A stretch of DNA of 64,000 bases from Dyadobacter sp. 3J3. GTDB lineage: Bacteria > Bacteroidota > Bacteroidia > Cytophagales > Spirosomataceae. Positions 35,781 through 42,970 of the stretch are shown here, in pieces. Where the stretch lies: assembly GCF_009801115.1 (NCBI RefSeq), contig NZ_VTOL01000012.1:186001-250000 (forward strand). Reading direction: 5' to 3'. The position numbers and the translations under genes are program-made. A model generated the notes under the pieces. That model was given only the letters and a program-made list of their open reading frames with translations, made no database searches and had not been told where the DNA came from. Positions within the stretch are counted from its first letter, which is position 1; each line of letters begins with the position of its first letter.

Positions 35781-36563
35781 GTGGACAAAATCGGATATTT
35801 AGAAATACGAATTACAGGATCAAAGGGAAATCTTGACCTCTCTCCTGACAATTACGACATTAGGGAAATCATTTCAATTCTCGAAAATGCCGAAGGTTTG
35901 CTATATCCGGGAGAAAAAAAAGACAGGCCAACAATCAGTTATAAGATTGAAGAAGGCTCTGTAAAACATATTCTGAGAACATCTATTCAGTATATTATCG
36001 GTTTTAATGCGGTAATCGGTCAGATTAATCAAATCAAGAATATTGATTTTCTGGATCTGTCAACGGCAACGGCTTTTGAAAACATACAAAATATAGCTGC
36101 TAAACGGGATTACACATTCACAATAAAAACATCGGTTGAGAAATCAAATTTTGTAAAAATTGACCGTACTACAAAATATTACCGGACTGAGGCTGTTTGG
36201 GCCGATGCTGAATTTTATTTCTATGGAAAAGTGACCAACGCTGGTGGAAAGGAAAAAGCAAATATCCATGTTTCAACAGAAGATTTGGGCACGATCAGAA
36301 TCCAAACTCCTATCAGTTTTTTAGAAAATTATGACGATAATCTGCTGTATAAAAGCTTTGGTGTAAGAGCGACAGGAAAACAGCATTCAGAAACAGGGGA
36401 AATTGATACATCCAGCCTCAAATTTGTTGAAATGGTAGATTATCATCCAAAATACGATGAGCAATATTTAAATAACCTTATTGATAAAGCGTCAGGTAAT
36501 TGGTCACAAGTTTCAGACAAAGATTCCTGGCTTAGAGAAATCAGAGGTAGCTATGAAGATTAG
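35781..36563 (+). CDS. Unrecognised 260-residue protein coupled to a PIN-fold gene
   Basis: I do not recognise this family. The start is uncertain: GTG at 35781 (VDKIGYLEIRITGSKG) or TTG at 35766, with no ATG nearby. The N-terminal 80 residues alternate strands and helices and include LSPDNYDIREIISILENAEGLLYPG and SYKIEEGSVKHILRTSIQYI. A middle helix-rich stretch (INQIKNIDFLDLSTATAFENIQNIAAKRD) is followed by a strand-rich C-terminal half that contains YFYGKVTNAGGKEKANIHVSTEDLGTIRI. It has no signal peptide, membrane segment or known DNA-binding motif. It overlaps the PIN-like gene by 11 bases, so it sits in the antitoxin position but is three to four times larger than usual antitoxins. Confidence 0.8.
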   Translation: MDKIGYLEIRITGSKGNLDLSPDNYDIREIISILENAEGLLYPGEKKDRPTISYKIEEGSVKHILRTSIQYIIGFNAVIGQINQIKNIDFLDLSTATAFENIQNIAAKRDYTFTIKTSVEKSNFVKIDRTTKYYRTEAVWADAEFYFYGKVTNAGGKEKANIHVSTEDLGTIRIQTPISFLENYDDNLLYKSFGVRATGKQHSETGEIDTSSLKFVEMVDYHPKYDEQYLNNLIDKASGNWSQVSDKDSWLREIRGSYED

Positions 36564-37035
36564 AGAAAGTGTTTTTTGTGATACAAGTTTTTTTATTCGC
36601 CTTTTGGATAAAAATGACCCTCACCATGGGAATGCCAAAGGTTATTTCAGGTACTTTACGGAAAATGGTTTTCCATTAATGATAAGTACCATTGCGATTG
36701 CCGAATACTGTGTCCGTGGAAAAATTACAGATCTTCCGTTAAGAAACTTACAAATTGTCCCTTTCAATTTGGATCATGCGTTAAGAACGAGTGAATTCGC
36801 AAAGCTGATTTTTGAAAATAAAAGCAGCCTTGATTTAAAACAACGAAAAATTATTCCAAATGATACAAAACTTTTTGCCCAGGCTGATATAGAAAAAAGT
36901 GTACTGTATTATCTGTCATCAGATACAGAAAGTTCTAAAATTTTCAATCTTCTTAGAAATGAATCGGATCCTAAATTCCAATTTATAAATTTGAGTACTC
37001 CCTATGATCTCCAATTTGGGATACTTGATTTGTAA
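36553..37035 (+). CDS. PIN-fold ribonuclease-like protein
   Basis: A 160-residue protein from the ATG at 36553, inside the end of the upstream gene; an upstream extension to 36481 would overlap 83 bases and lacks PIN features. The four expected PIN acids are present: Asp10 in VFCDTSFFIRLL, Glu51 in STIAIAEY, Asp104 in IPNDTKLFAQA and Asp124 in YYLSSD. The spacing matches PIN nucleases, with the A-x-A after the third acid. It is divergent from ordinary VapC in the middle (residues 55-100). It is convergent with the DegT-type gene, whose stop lies 9 bases away. A toxin or RNA-processing nuclease is likely, with its activity controlled by the 260-residue partner. Confidence 0.75.
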   Translation: MKIRESVFCDTSFFIRLLDKNDPHHGNAKGYFRYFTENGFPLMISTIAIAEYCVRGKITDLPLRNLQIVPFNLDHALRTSEFAKLIFENKSSLDLKQRKIIPNDTKLFAQADIEKSVLYYLSSDTESSKIFNLLRNESDPKFQFINLSTPYDLQFGILDL

Positions 37036-37043
37036 CAAATTAT

Positions 37044-38258
37044 TTAGCCACAACTCCCCTGAATCTTCAAAACCGCATGCACAAACCCATCCATATCTTC
37101 ACTTTCACCCAACATCCCATTTTGTAAAATCCATACCGCGTCAGTACTGCATGCCGCCTCGGCAACCGGGCAAAAAACATCGGTGTAATTTGCCGTTTCG
37201 GGAATTGCGTAACACATAAAATTCCTGTTTTGGAAAAGAGGCTGTTTATATAACGGATGTGGATAACCTTTGAAACACGGAACGCCTTCCGCAGCCAGCA
37301 TTTCTACGAATTTATCTTTCGGAATATCGCCAAATTTAGATGCATCGTATTTAAAAATATAAATGTGATAGCAATGCATCGTGATATCTTCACTTCTCAC
37401 CAGGGGTAAAATCCCATCTATATTTTTAAATAATTCAGTCAGATACAGCCCGTTTTGATTTCTTTTTTCTGTTTGACTTTGTAATCTTTTTAATTGTTGG
37501 GAAAGTAAAACCGCCTGCATTTGTGTGATCCGATAATTGCAACCCGGATTATAATGGTCATACCATTGCCCACCTTCGATGCGCCCTACATTGCGCAGGG
37601 AATTCATCATGGCATATAAATCATCATCATCCGTCACCACAATTCCACCTTCCCCAGCCGTCAGGTTTTTGGAGGATTGAAAACTAAAACTGCCTGCATC
37701 CCCTATCGATCCCAGCTTTTTTCCTTTATATTCAGCGCCATGTGCGTGAGCAGCATCTTCGATCACACGTAAATTATGCCGTTTGGCAATATCCAGTATC
37801 GCTTCCATATCACAGGATAATCCGCCAAAATGAACTGGAATAATTGCTTTGGTACGTGAAGTTATTGCAGCCTCAATTTTAGTGTGATCAAGATTATAAG
37901 TATCCGGATGGATATCAACAAAAACAGGAACACAATTGCACTCAATCACTGTGGAGGCCGTTGCAATAAACGTATAGGGTGGTACGATCACCTCGTCACC
38001 TGGTTTTACGCCACAAGCAATTAAAGCCAACCGAAGCGAAACGGAGCCATTTACACAACTCACAGCATATTTACTTCCACAAAAAGCTGCAAATTCTTTC
38101 TCAAATTTTTCAACCTCGTCACCGCAATCAGGATTTCCCCACTTGCCGCTGGAAATAACTTCCGATACGGCATTAACTTCCTGTTCATCAAAAATTGGCC
38201 AGGGAAAATTACGCTTTAATGATTTTTCTCCTCCGTCAATGGCTAATAGCTGGTTCAT
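37044..38258 (-). CDS. DegT/DnrJ/EryC1/StrS-family PLP-dependent aminotransferase
   Basis: A 404-residue PLP enzyme started at the ATG at 38258 (MNQLLAIDGGEKSLKRNFPWP), the usual family opening. An in-frame ATG at 38318 adds 20 unconserved residues. The PLP lysine lies in FSFQSSKNLTAGEGG. EDAAHAHGAEYKGKKLGSIGD and VPPYTFIATAS are family motifs. Members aminate keto-sugars or act in aminocyclitol synthesis. This one lacks the nucleotide-sugar dehydratase and glycosyltransferase neighbours seen in O-antigen clusters, so its substrate is unclear. It diverges from a polytopic membrane protein over 155 bases and is convergent with the PIN-like gene. Confidence 0.92.
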   Translation of the reverse strand: MNQLLAIDGGEKSLKRNFPWPIFDEQEVNAVSEVISSGKWGNPDCGDEVEKFEKEFAAFCGSKYAVSCVNGSVSLRLALIACGVKPGDEVIVPPYTFIATASTVIECNCVPVFVDIHPDTYNLDHTKIEAAITSRTKAIIPVHFGGLSCDMEAILDIAKRHNLRVIEDAAHAHGAEYKGKKLGSIGDAGSFSFQSSKNLTAGEGGIVVTDDDDLYAMMNSLRNVGRIEGGQWYDHYNPGCNYRITQMQAVLLSQQLKRLQSQTEKRNQNGLYLTELFKNIDGILPLVRSEDITMHCYHIYIFKYDASKFGDIPKDKFVEMLAAEGVPCFKGYPHPLYKQPLFQNRNFMCYAIPETANYTDVFCPVAEAACSTDAVWILQNGMLGESEDMDGFVHAVLKIQGSCG

Positions 38259-38413
38259 TCCTGATTTGGTATAATTTCTAAATTGATATCTCTCTATCAC
38301 ATACTTTGAAAAATGCAATTAAGACTATTTGCTCCAAATCTTCAAAAACATTATAGCCTGTTTTCAATATCATACAGTACTATTTCTATAACCCTAAACT
38401 CTTTATTTCGCTC

Positions 38414-39700
38414 ATGAATAATCAAAAACTCTTCCCGGGAATCGTTATTGCTGCCATGTCGTTGGCTACCGCCTGGGCCATTCGTGGCCAATTTGGACAT
38501 GAACAGGGAGCGGCGTGGGCGGGAAGTTTTGGCGCACTAAGTATTGTTTTACTTGCCAAAAGAAACGATTGGTACGCCAGGATTTTTCAACTTGCTCTGG
38601 CGTCCGCTACGGGCTGGGGCATCACAGGAATAATAAGTTACGGCATAGTAGTGGGTTATGGACGAAGTACAGAATTTGGCAATGCCTATTACGGCCTGGT
38701 TATGCTTTTTATCATTGGTGGATTATTTGGTTTACTGGGAGGCGGGCTTTTTGGTATTGCCCTTAGCGACAGTACCGAAAAACCTGTAAAATGGTATAAT
38801 CTGATCGTTGAAATGACTATTGGCGGTATCATTTTTTACTATCTGCTGATAGAAGAATTTGGATGGCTCATGACGCCTCCTCGCGGTGAATACTGGGCAA
38901 CTTGTCTCGGAATGACTATCGCCATGTTTTGGTATATGATTCGTCAAAAACAACATTCCGCGATCCGGGTAGCCATTTTTGCTGGATTTGGCGCTGGATT
39001 CGGATTTGCTTTTGGTAATTTTTTACAAGTCATGGGACACGTTTCAGAGATTAAATTCAACTTCTGGAATGTGATGGAATATTCCATTGGATTTTTCGGA
39101 GGTTTGGGAATGGCTTACGGGACTTTTACATCCGAATGGCCTGTTACTGAAATAAAAACGAACCGGAATAAACTTCTTGCTCCTCTTTTAATATTAATAC
39201 TCATCATTCCCTTCTTCGTTTGGGACCAATCTTTTGAAACGAAGCGGCTGGTTGAAACAATCCAAAGTTTTGACCCCATAGCAGATGCTGCAGGAATTAC
39301 AAAATCTGTTCAGTGGGTAGCGTTGCTATTGATCTTAATAACTTCCGGCTACTGGCTTTATCTTTTTTATTTCAAAAACAAAGAAAATACGATCACGATT
39401 AATGAACAGGATACCAACCGGTTTTTTCTTGGATATCTTGGATTATATACTCTTTACAGCATCCTGATCACCTGCGCTTTCCTAAGCTTGTATAGGATCG
39501 AGCAATATCTTTACATTGTTAATCTGCTAATTATAGGATTTTTTATAGGGAAATTTCAACCAGGATTTACTAACCGGGGTTTAAATTATAGCCGCTGGAT
39601 TATTAATTTAATTTTTGCCTTAGCTTTCATTGCACTGATCGTAGTGGTTGCAATCAGCTCTCACGGAGAATTGAAAGGCGCACACAACCGGTTTGAATGA
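38414..39700 (+). CDS. Polytopic membrane protein of unknown function
   Basis: A 428-residue integral-membrane protein with about ten to twelve hydrophobic segments and short charged loops. The N-terminus reads MNNQKLFPGIVIAAMSLATAWAIRGQFGHEQGAAWAG. There are glycine-rich helices (IIGGLFGLLGGGLFGIAL; FAGFGAGFGFAFG; GFFGGLGMAYG) and a long cytoplasmic or periplasmic loop near 250-295. The conserved-looking RGQFGHEQGAAWAG stretch could be functional. I recognise no transporter signature. It diverges from the DegT-type aminotransferase and could handle a substrate related to it, but that is only suggested by position. The next genes (lipoprotein, GNAT) follow on the same strand after 130 bases. 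Confidence 0.85.
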   Translation: MNNQKLFPGIVIAAMSLATAWAIRGQFGHEQGAAWAGSFGALSIVLLAKRNDWYARIFQLALASATGWGITGIISYGIVVGYGRSTEFGNAYYGLVMLFIIGGLFGLLGGGLFGIALSDSTEKPVKWYNLIVEMTIGGIIFYYLLIEEFGWLMTPPRGEYWATCLGMTIAMFWYMIRQKQHSAIRVAIFAGFGAGFGFAFGNFLQVMGHVSEIKFNFWNVMEYSIGFFGGLGMAYGTFTSEWPVTEIKTNRNKLLAPLLILILIIPFFVWDQSFETKRLVETIQSFDPIADAAGITKSVQWVALLLILITSGYWLYLFYFKNKENTITINEQDTNRFFLGYLGLYTLYSILITCAFLSLYRIEQYLYIVNLLIIGFFIGKFQPGFTNRGLNYSRWIINLIFALAFIALIVVVAISSHGELKGAHNRFE

Positions 39701-39830
39701 AACATTCTGCACCAGATTCATCATTCTATAAATTTTTATAAAAAGAACGTTTCATTCCAGTCCAAACAGTCCAACGTTTTGTATAATTTTACTGTCATCT
39801 CAATGTGACTAAAAATTATCCTCCAACGTT

Positions 39831-40277
39831 ATGAAAAATTTATTCTTTCTTTTTTTATTCAGTTTACTGTCGGGTTGTACTCAAGAAGAAATCACAGACC
39901 TGCCCGACGAAACAGAAACCTCAGGTGAAACGATTAGCTTCAACGGCTTCACGTTAAAAGCACCTGCAAATTGGTACGGTTTCAGGCTTCAGGGAATTGA
40001 TTCTCAGGTGGGTGGGGTTACCAATACTATCGATACCTTGTATTTCGATTTTGGCTGGTATTCCTATGATTTCTCAGATCTTCAACCCAATTTATATACA
40101 AAAACCAGTGCCAGAATAAATGGAAAAGAAGCACTGATTATAAAGCCAAACCAACCCGGTAAGGGGCTGATAGGGATCTATATCAGACTTGAAGGAGACG
40201 ATCGGTTTAATTTATATGGAGTAAGCAAAAATGAAGAAGAGGTTCTGCACATATGCAAATCGGTTAACTTTTTGTAA
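39831..40277 (+). CDS. Small lipoprotein of unknown function
   Basis: A 148-residue lipoprotein: MKNLFFLFLFSLLSGC, lipobox LSGC with Cys16, followed by an acidic tether (TQEEITDLPDETETSGE). Acidic residues just after the cysteine resemble the Bacteroidota lipoprotein export signal for surface display. The mature domain (about 35-148) is strand-rich, with FNGFTLKAPANWYGFRLQGIDSQVGG in the style of a PsbP/Mog1-like fold, but I cannot name it firmly. It is followed 13 bases later by the GNAT gene and may be co-transcribed. Confidence 0.8.
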   Translation: MKNLFFLFLFSLLSGCTQEEITDLPDETETSGETISFNGFTLKAPANWYGFRLQGIDSQVGGVTNTIDTLYFDFGWYSYDFSDLQPNLYTKTSARINGKEALIIKPNQPGKGLIGIYIRLEGDDRFNLYGVSKNEEEVLHICKSVNFL

Positions 40278-40289
40278 ATCAGTATTCTT

Positions 40290-40736
40290 ATGATTTTTCG
40301 AGAAGCTGTAATTGAAGACATTCCCCAAATCCAGATTGTCAGACATGCTGTGACAGAAAATATTCTGTCTGATCCAAGCCTTGTTACAGATCAGGATTGT
40401 GCAGATTATTTAACAGTGAGGGGAAAAGGCTGGGTTTGTGAAGTGGCTAGCGAAATTGTCGGATTTGCTATTGCTGATTTACAGGATAATAACATTTGGG
40501 CGCTTTTTTTGAAACCCGAATTTGAAAAACAAGGCATTGGCAAAAAGATGCACGATACGATGCTTGACTGGTACTTTTCAAAAAAAACAGATACGGTTTG
40601 GCTAAGTACAACACCCGAAACTAGGGCTGATGGATTTTACCGTCAAAGTGGCTGGGCAGAAACCGGGAAATACGGAACAAACCAGATTCGCTTTGAAATG
40701 ACTTCTGAGAGCTGGATAAAAATCAGAGCACAATAA
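40290..40736 (+). CDS. GNAT-family N-acetyltransferase
   Basis: A 148-residue acetyl-CoA-dependent acyltransferase. The fold reads in order: FREAVIEDIPQIQIVRHAV (beta1-alpha1), GWVCEVASEIVGFAIADLQDNNIWALFLKPEFEKQGIGKKMHDTM and then the C-terminal TVWLSTTPETRADGFYRQSGW. EKQGIGKKM is the acetyl-CoA pyrophosphate-binding motif (Q/R-x-x-G-x-G/K). FYRQSGW is the usual alpha4-beta6 signature. The substrate is unknown. It sits 13 bases behind the lipoprotein gene. Confidence 0.88.
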   Translation: MIFREAVIEDIPQIQIVRHAVTENILSDPSLVTDQDCADYLTVRGKGWVCEVASEIVGFAIADLQDNNIWALFLKPEFEKQGIGKKMHDTMLDWYFSKKTDTVWLSTTPETRADGFYRQSGWAETGKYGTNQIRFEMTSESWIKIRAQ

Positions 40737-40862
40737 TCAGGATGGAGCTTGTCTGGTGAGGAGTTGGGAAAATGATAAGGGTACAGACAAATTATCCGTT
40801 TAAAATTAAAGCGCTCTTTTTTTAACATTTGTTGCTTAATAAAAACTGTTTAACTTTACTCT

Positions 40863-41090
40863 ATGCAAATACAGGTAGATATAGGCTTCGATCAACTGGT
40901 AAAAATAGCCAAAAGGCTTCCTGAAAATCAATGGACAAAATTGAAGGAAGAAGTAGAAAAAGTAGCAATTGATTTTAACGATTCTACTGATCTGGAAGCC
41001 CTATTACTTTCTGCACCAACATTTGAAAAAAATCAGCTTAATGAAATTAAAAAAACAAGAAAAGCTATTAATCAATGGCGAAAAAAATAG
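40863..41090 (+). CDS. Antitoxin-like partner of the VapC toxin
   Basis: A 75-residue protein with an N-terminal strand-helix (MQIQVDIGFDQLVKIAKRLPENQWTKLKEEVE) and a basic helical tail (NEIKKTRKAINQWRKK). This matches small VapB-like antitoxins of Bacteroidota in which a C-terminal tail blocks the PIN active site. Its last 16 bases overlap the start of the toxin gene, which implies coupled translation. The DNA-binding fold is not recognisable. Function is inferred from partner and order. Confidence 0.72.
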   Translation: MQIQVDIGFDQLVKIAKRLPENQWTKLKEEVEKVAIDFNDSTDLEALLLSAPTFEKNQLNEIKKTRKAINQWRKK

Positions 41091-41464
41091 TTCTTGTTGA
41101 CACCTCCATTCTAATCGACCTTTTTCGGAAAACGGATAAAAGTAATTCCAAGCTTGTTGCATTAGTAAGGCAGGGTTATTCTTTTCAAATTTCAGCAATT
41201 ACGGAATATGAAATTTTTTCCGGGGCTACCTCAAATCAGCTGGATTATTGGAATAATTTATTAGAAAAGATTCAGGTTTTACCATTTGACCAATCTGCGG
41301 TAAAAGCTGCCGTGGAAATAAATCAATTTTTGAAACTAAAAAGAAAGCAAATCGATATTGCTGACTTGTTTATAGCCGCCACTGCTATTTCCAATAATCT
41401 GCCTTTTGCAACTTTGAATAAAAAACATTTTGAAAGAATTGAGGAATTGGTAATTATTGAATAA
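41075..41464 (+). CDS. vapC: VapC-type PIN ribonuclease toxin
   Basis: A 129-residue canonical VapC. Asp9 in VLVDTSILIDLF, Glu44 in AITEYEIFSG, and Asp94/Asp97 in IDIADLFIAATA form the acidic pocket. FATLNKKHFERI supplies the closing T-x-N-x-x-H-F motif. VapC toxins usually cleave initiator tRNA or rRNA loops. Length, motif spacing and the overlapping upstream antitoxin-like gene all fit a type II toxin-antitoxin pair. A 97-base gap follows before the methyltransferase gene. Confidence 0.9.
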   Translation: MAKKIVLVDTSILIDLFRKTDKSNSKLVALVRQGYSFQISAITEYEIFSGATSNQLDYWNNLLEKIQVLPFDQSAVKAAVEINQFLKLKRKQIDIADLFIAATAISNNLPFATLNKKHFERIEELVIIE

Positions 41465-41561
41465 TCTTCAATTTTCACTATCCTATTTAATTCTTAATCT
41501 CAATTCTTTACCATAAATTAGGTATCAAAAGCAAGTTACCTTTACTTACCGACCCGCTTAT

Positions 41562-42122
41562 ATGAATCCGGTTTTTACTGTTATTTATGTTATCTGGTTT
41601 TTATCTGAAACATTGTTGAACCGGTTGCTGCGTTCAAAAAGTACAGACAAACAAAATGCAGATAAAAACTCGCTGCTCATTATTTGGATTACTGTTGTAG
41701 CCACTATCATTTTGGCTATGTATATTTCAATCAATTACTATTTCCCTATTTATCCTAATATCATCATTCGATACATCGGATTAGGAATTATTGTCTTGGG
41801 AATTGTTTTGAGAATCGCGGCGGTTTTATCGCTTGGCAAATTTTTTACAGTAGATGTGACGATTCGGGAAGATCATAAATTAAAAAAAGACGGAGTTTAT
41901 AAATATCTCCGCCATCCGTCTTACTTCGCTTCGCTCCTTTCTTTTATCGGCTTTGGACTTTCCATTAATAGCTGGCCAGGATTAATTTTAATTGTGATAG
42001 CTGTAATGGCGGTTTTTATTTTTCGTATCAAAATTGAAGAAAAAATATTGATCGGACAGTTTGGAGATGAGTATGTTGATTACAAGAAAAATACGAAGGG
42101 AATTATTCCGTTTATTTATTAG
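41562..42122 (+). CDS. Isoprenylcysteine carboxyl methyltransferase (ICMT/PEMT)-family membrane protein
   Basis: A 186-residue membrane protein with four to five helices. The C-terminal SAM-binding signature is clear: GVYKYLRHPSYFASLLSFIGFGL, then KIEEKILIGQFGDEYVDYKKNTKGIIPF. Bacterial members methylate small molecules or lipids rather than prenylated proteins, and their substrates are mostly unknown. It is followed 45 bases later by another membrane protein on the same strand, a possible operon. No isoprenoid-related neighbour suggests a substrate. Confidence 0.87.
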   Translation: MNPVFTVIYVIWFLSETLLNRLLRSKSTDKQNADKNSLLIIWITVVATIILAMYISINYYFPIYPNIIIRYIGLGIIVLGIVLRIAAVLSLGKFFTVDVTIREDHKLKKDGVYKYLRHPSYFASLLSFIGFGLSINSWPGLILIVIAVMAVFIFRIKIEEKILIGQFGDEYVDYKKNTKGIIPFIY

Positions 42123-42167
42123 CACTTGTATACCCCCACCTTTTATTTAATAGTAAATCAACACATT

Positions 42168-42956
42168 ATGAATCCTAAAAAGCTGGTAAGACTTAGTAAT
42201 ATCATCGGAACCATTGCGATTATACTTCTGATTTACTGGGTCTTTATTTTTATTTCTTATCAGGTTTTTGGATTAAAACTCTATCGGGAGAAAATAACTG
42301 AAACATTCTTCACCAGTATTGTTGGGATTTTGGCTTTAATGTTTGGAGCGTTAATCACCAACGTAATGTTCAACCTTACAAGAATTGCCGAAAAACACAA
42401 TCTTGACGATGTCAATCCTGCAAGCACAACATCACAAAAAATCCGGTGGATTATAATATTTAGCTTTCCAATCATTTTGGGATTACTGTTTTTGGGAGAT
42501 TATTTAACTTCTGAAAATAAGGAAAAGCTTTTGATACAATCTGCGCAGTCGATCATTAGCGACAATTCGAAAAAAGCGGACAGATTGGTTAACTATTCAT
42601 TTGATAAAAAATGGATTCTGGAAATTGAGCACATATTGGACCTGTTATCTAAAACCGACAAAAATTTTCCAATTATTACGGTCATTGTTTCAGATTCCAT
42701 AGATAATTCTAGAGTCTTACTTGGCTTTAGAAATTTCCAAATGGTCAATGACACATTGCCTCCATCCAAAATGACATACATTCAGGCGACTACCAAGGAA
42801 GAGCGGGAATATCTTTACAAAGTTTTTGACGAAGGCAATAAGGACATAAGATTTACATCAGAAAACGGTCAATATCAACTTTTCTACCCCTATTTCAGGA
42901 ACAATAAAAAAATAGTAATTTATTTTTCAGACTATCAACGATATGGTGTAAAGTAG
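42168..42956 (+). CDS. Membrane protein of unknown function with soluble C-terminal domain
   Basis: A 262-residue protein started at the ATG at 42168 (MNPKKLVRLSNIIGT); an in-frame TTG at 42126 would lie 3 bases after the methyltransferase stop. There are three hydrophobic helices (about 15-35, 58-80 and 108-128), and then a soluble domain of about 130 residues containing ILEIEHILDLLSKTDKNFPIITVIVSDSIDNSRVLLGFRNF. The topology suggests a sensor-like or peptidase-inhibitor-like module, but no named family is recognised. It ends 15 bases from the convergent metallophosphoesterase gene. Confidence 0.8.
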   Translation: MNPKKLVRLSNIIGTIAIILLIYWVFIFISYQVFGLKLYREKITETFFTSIVGILALMFGALITNVMFNLTRIAEKHNLDDVNPASTTSQKIRWIIIFSFPIILGLLFLGDYLTSENKEKLLIQSAQSIISDNSKKADRLVNYSFDKKWILEIEHILDLLSKTDKNFPIITVIVSDSIDNSRVLLGFRNFQMVNDTLPPSKMTYIQATTKEEREYLYKVFDEGNKDIRFTSENGQYQLFYPYFRNNKKIVIYFSDYQRYGVK

Positions 42957-42970
42957 CCAGGAATACATAA

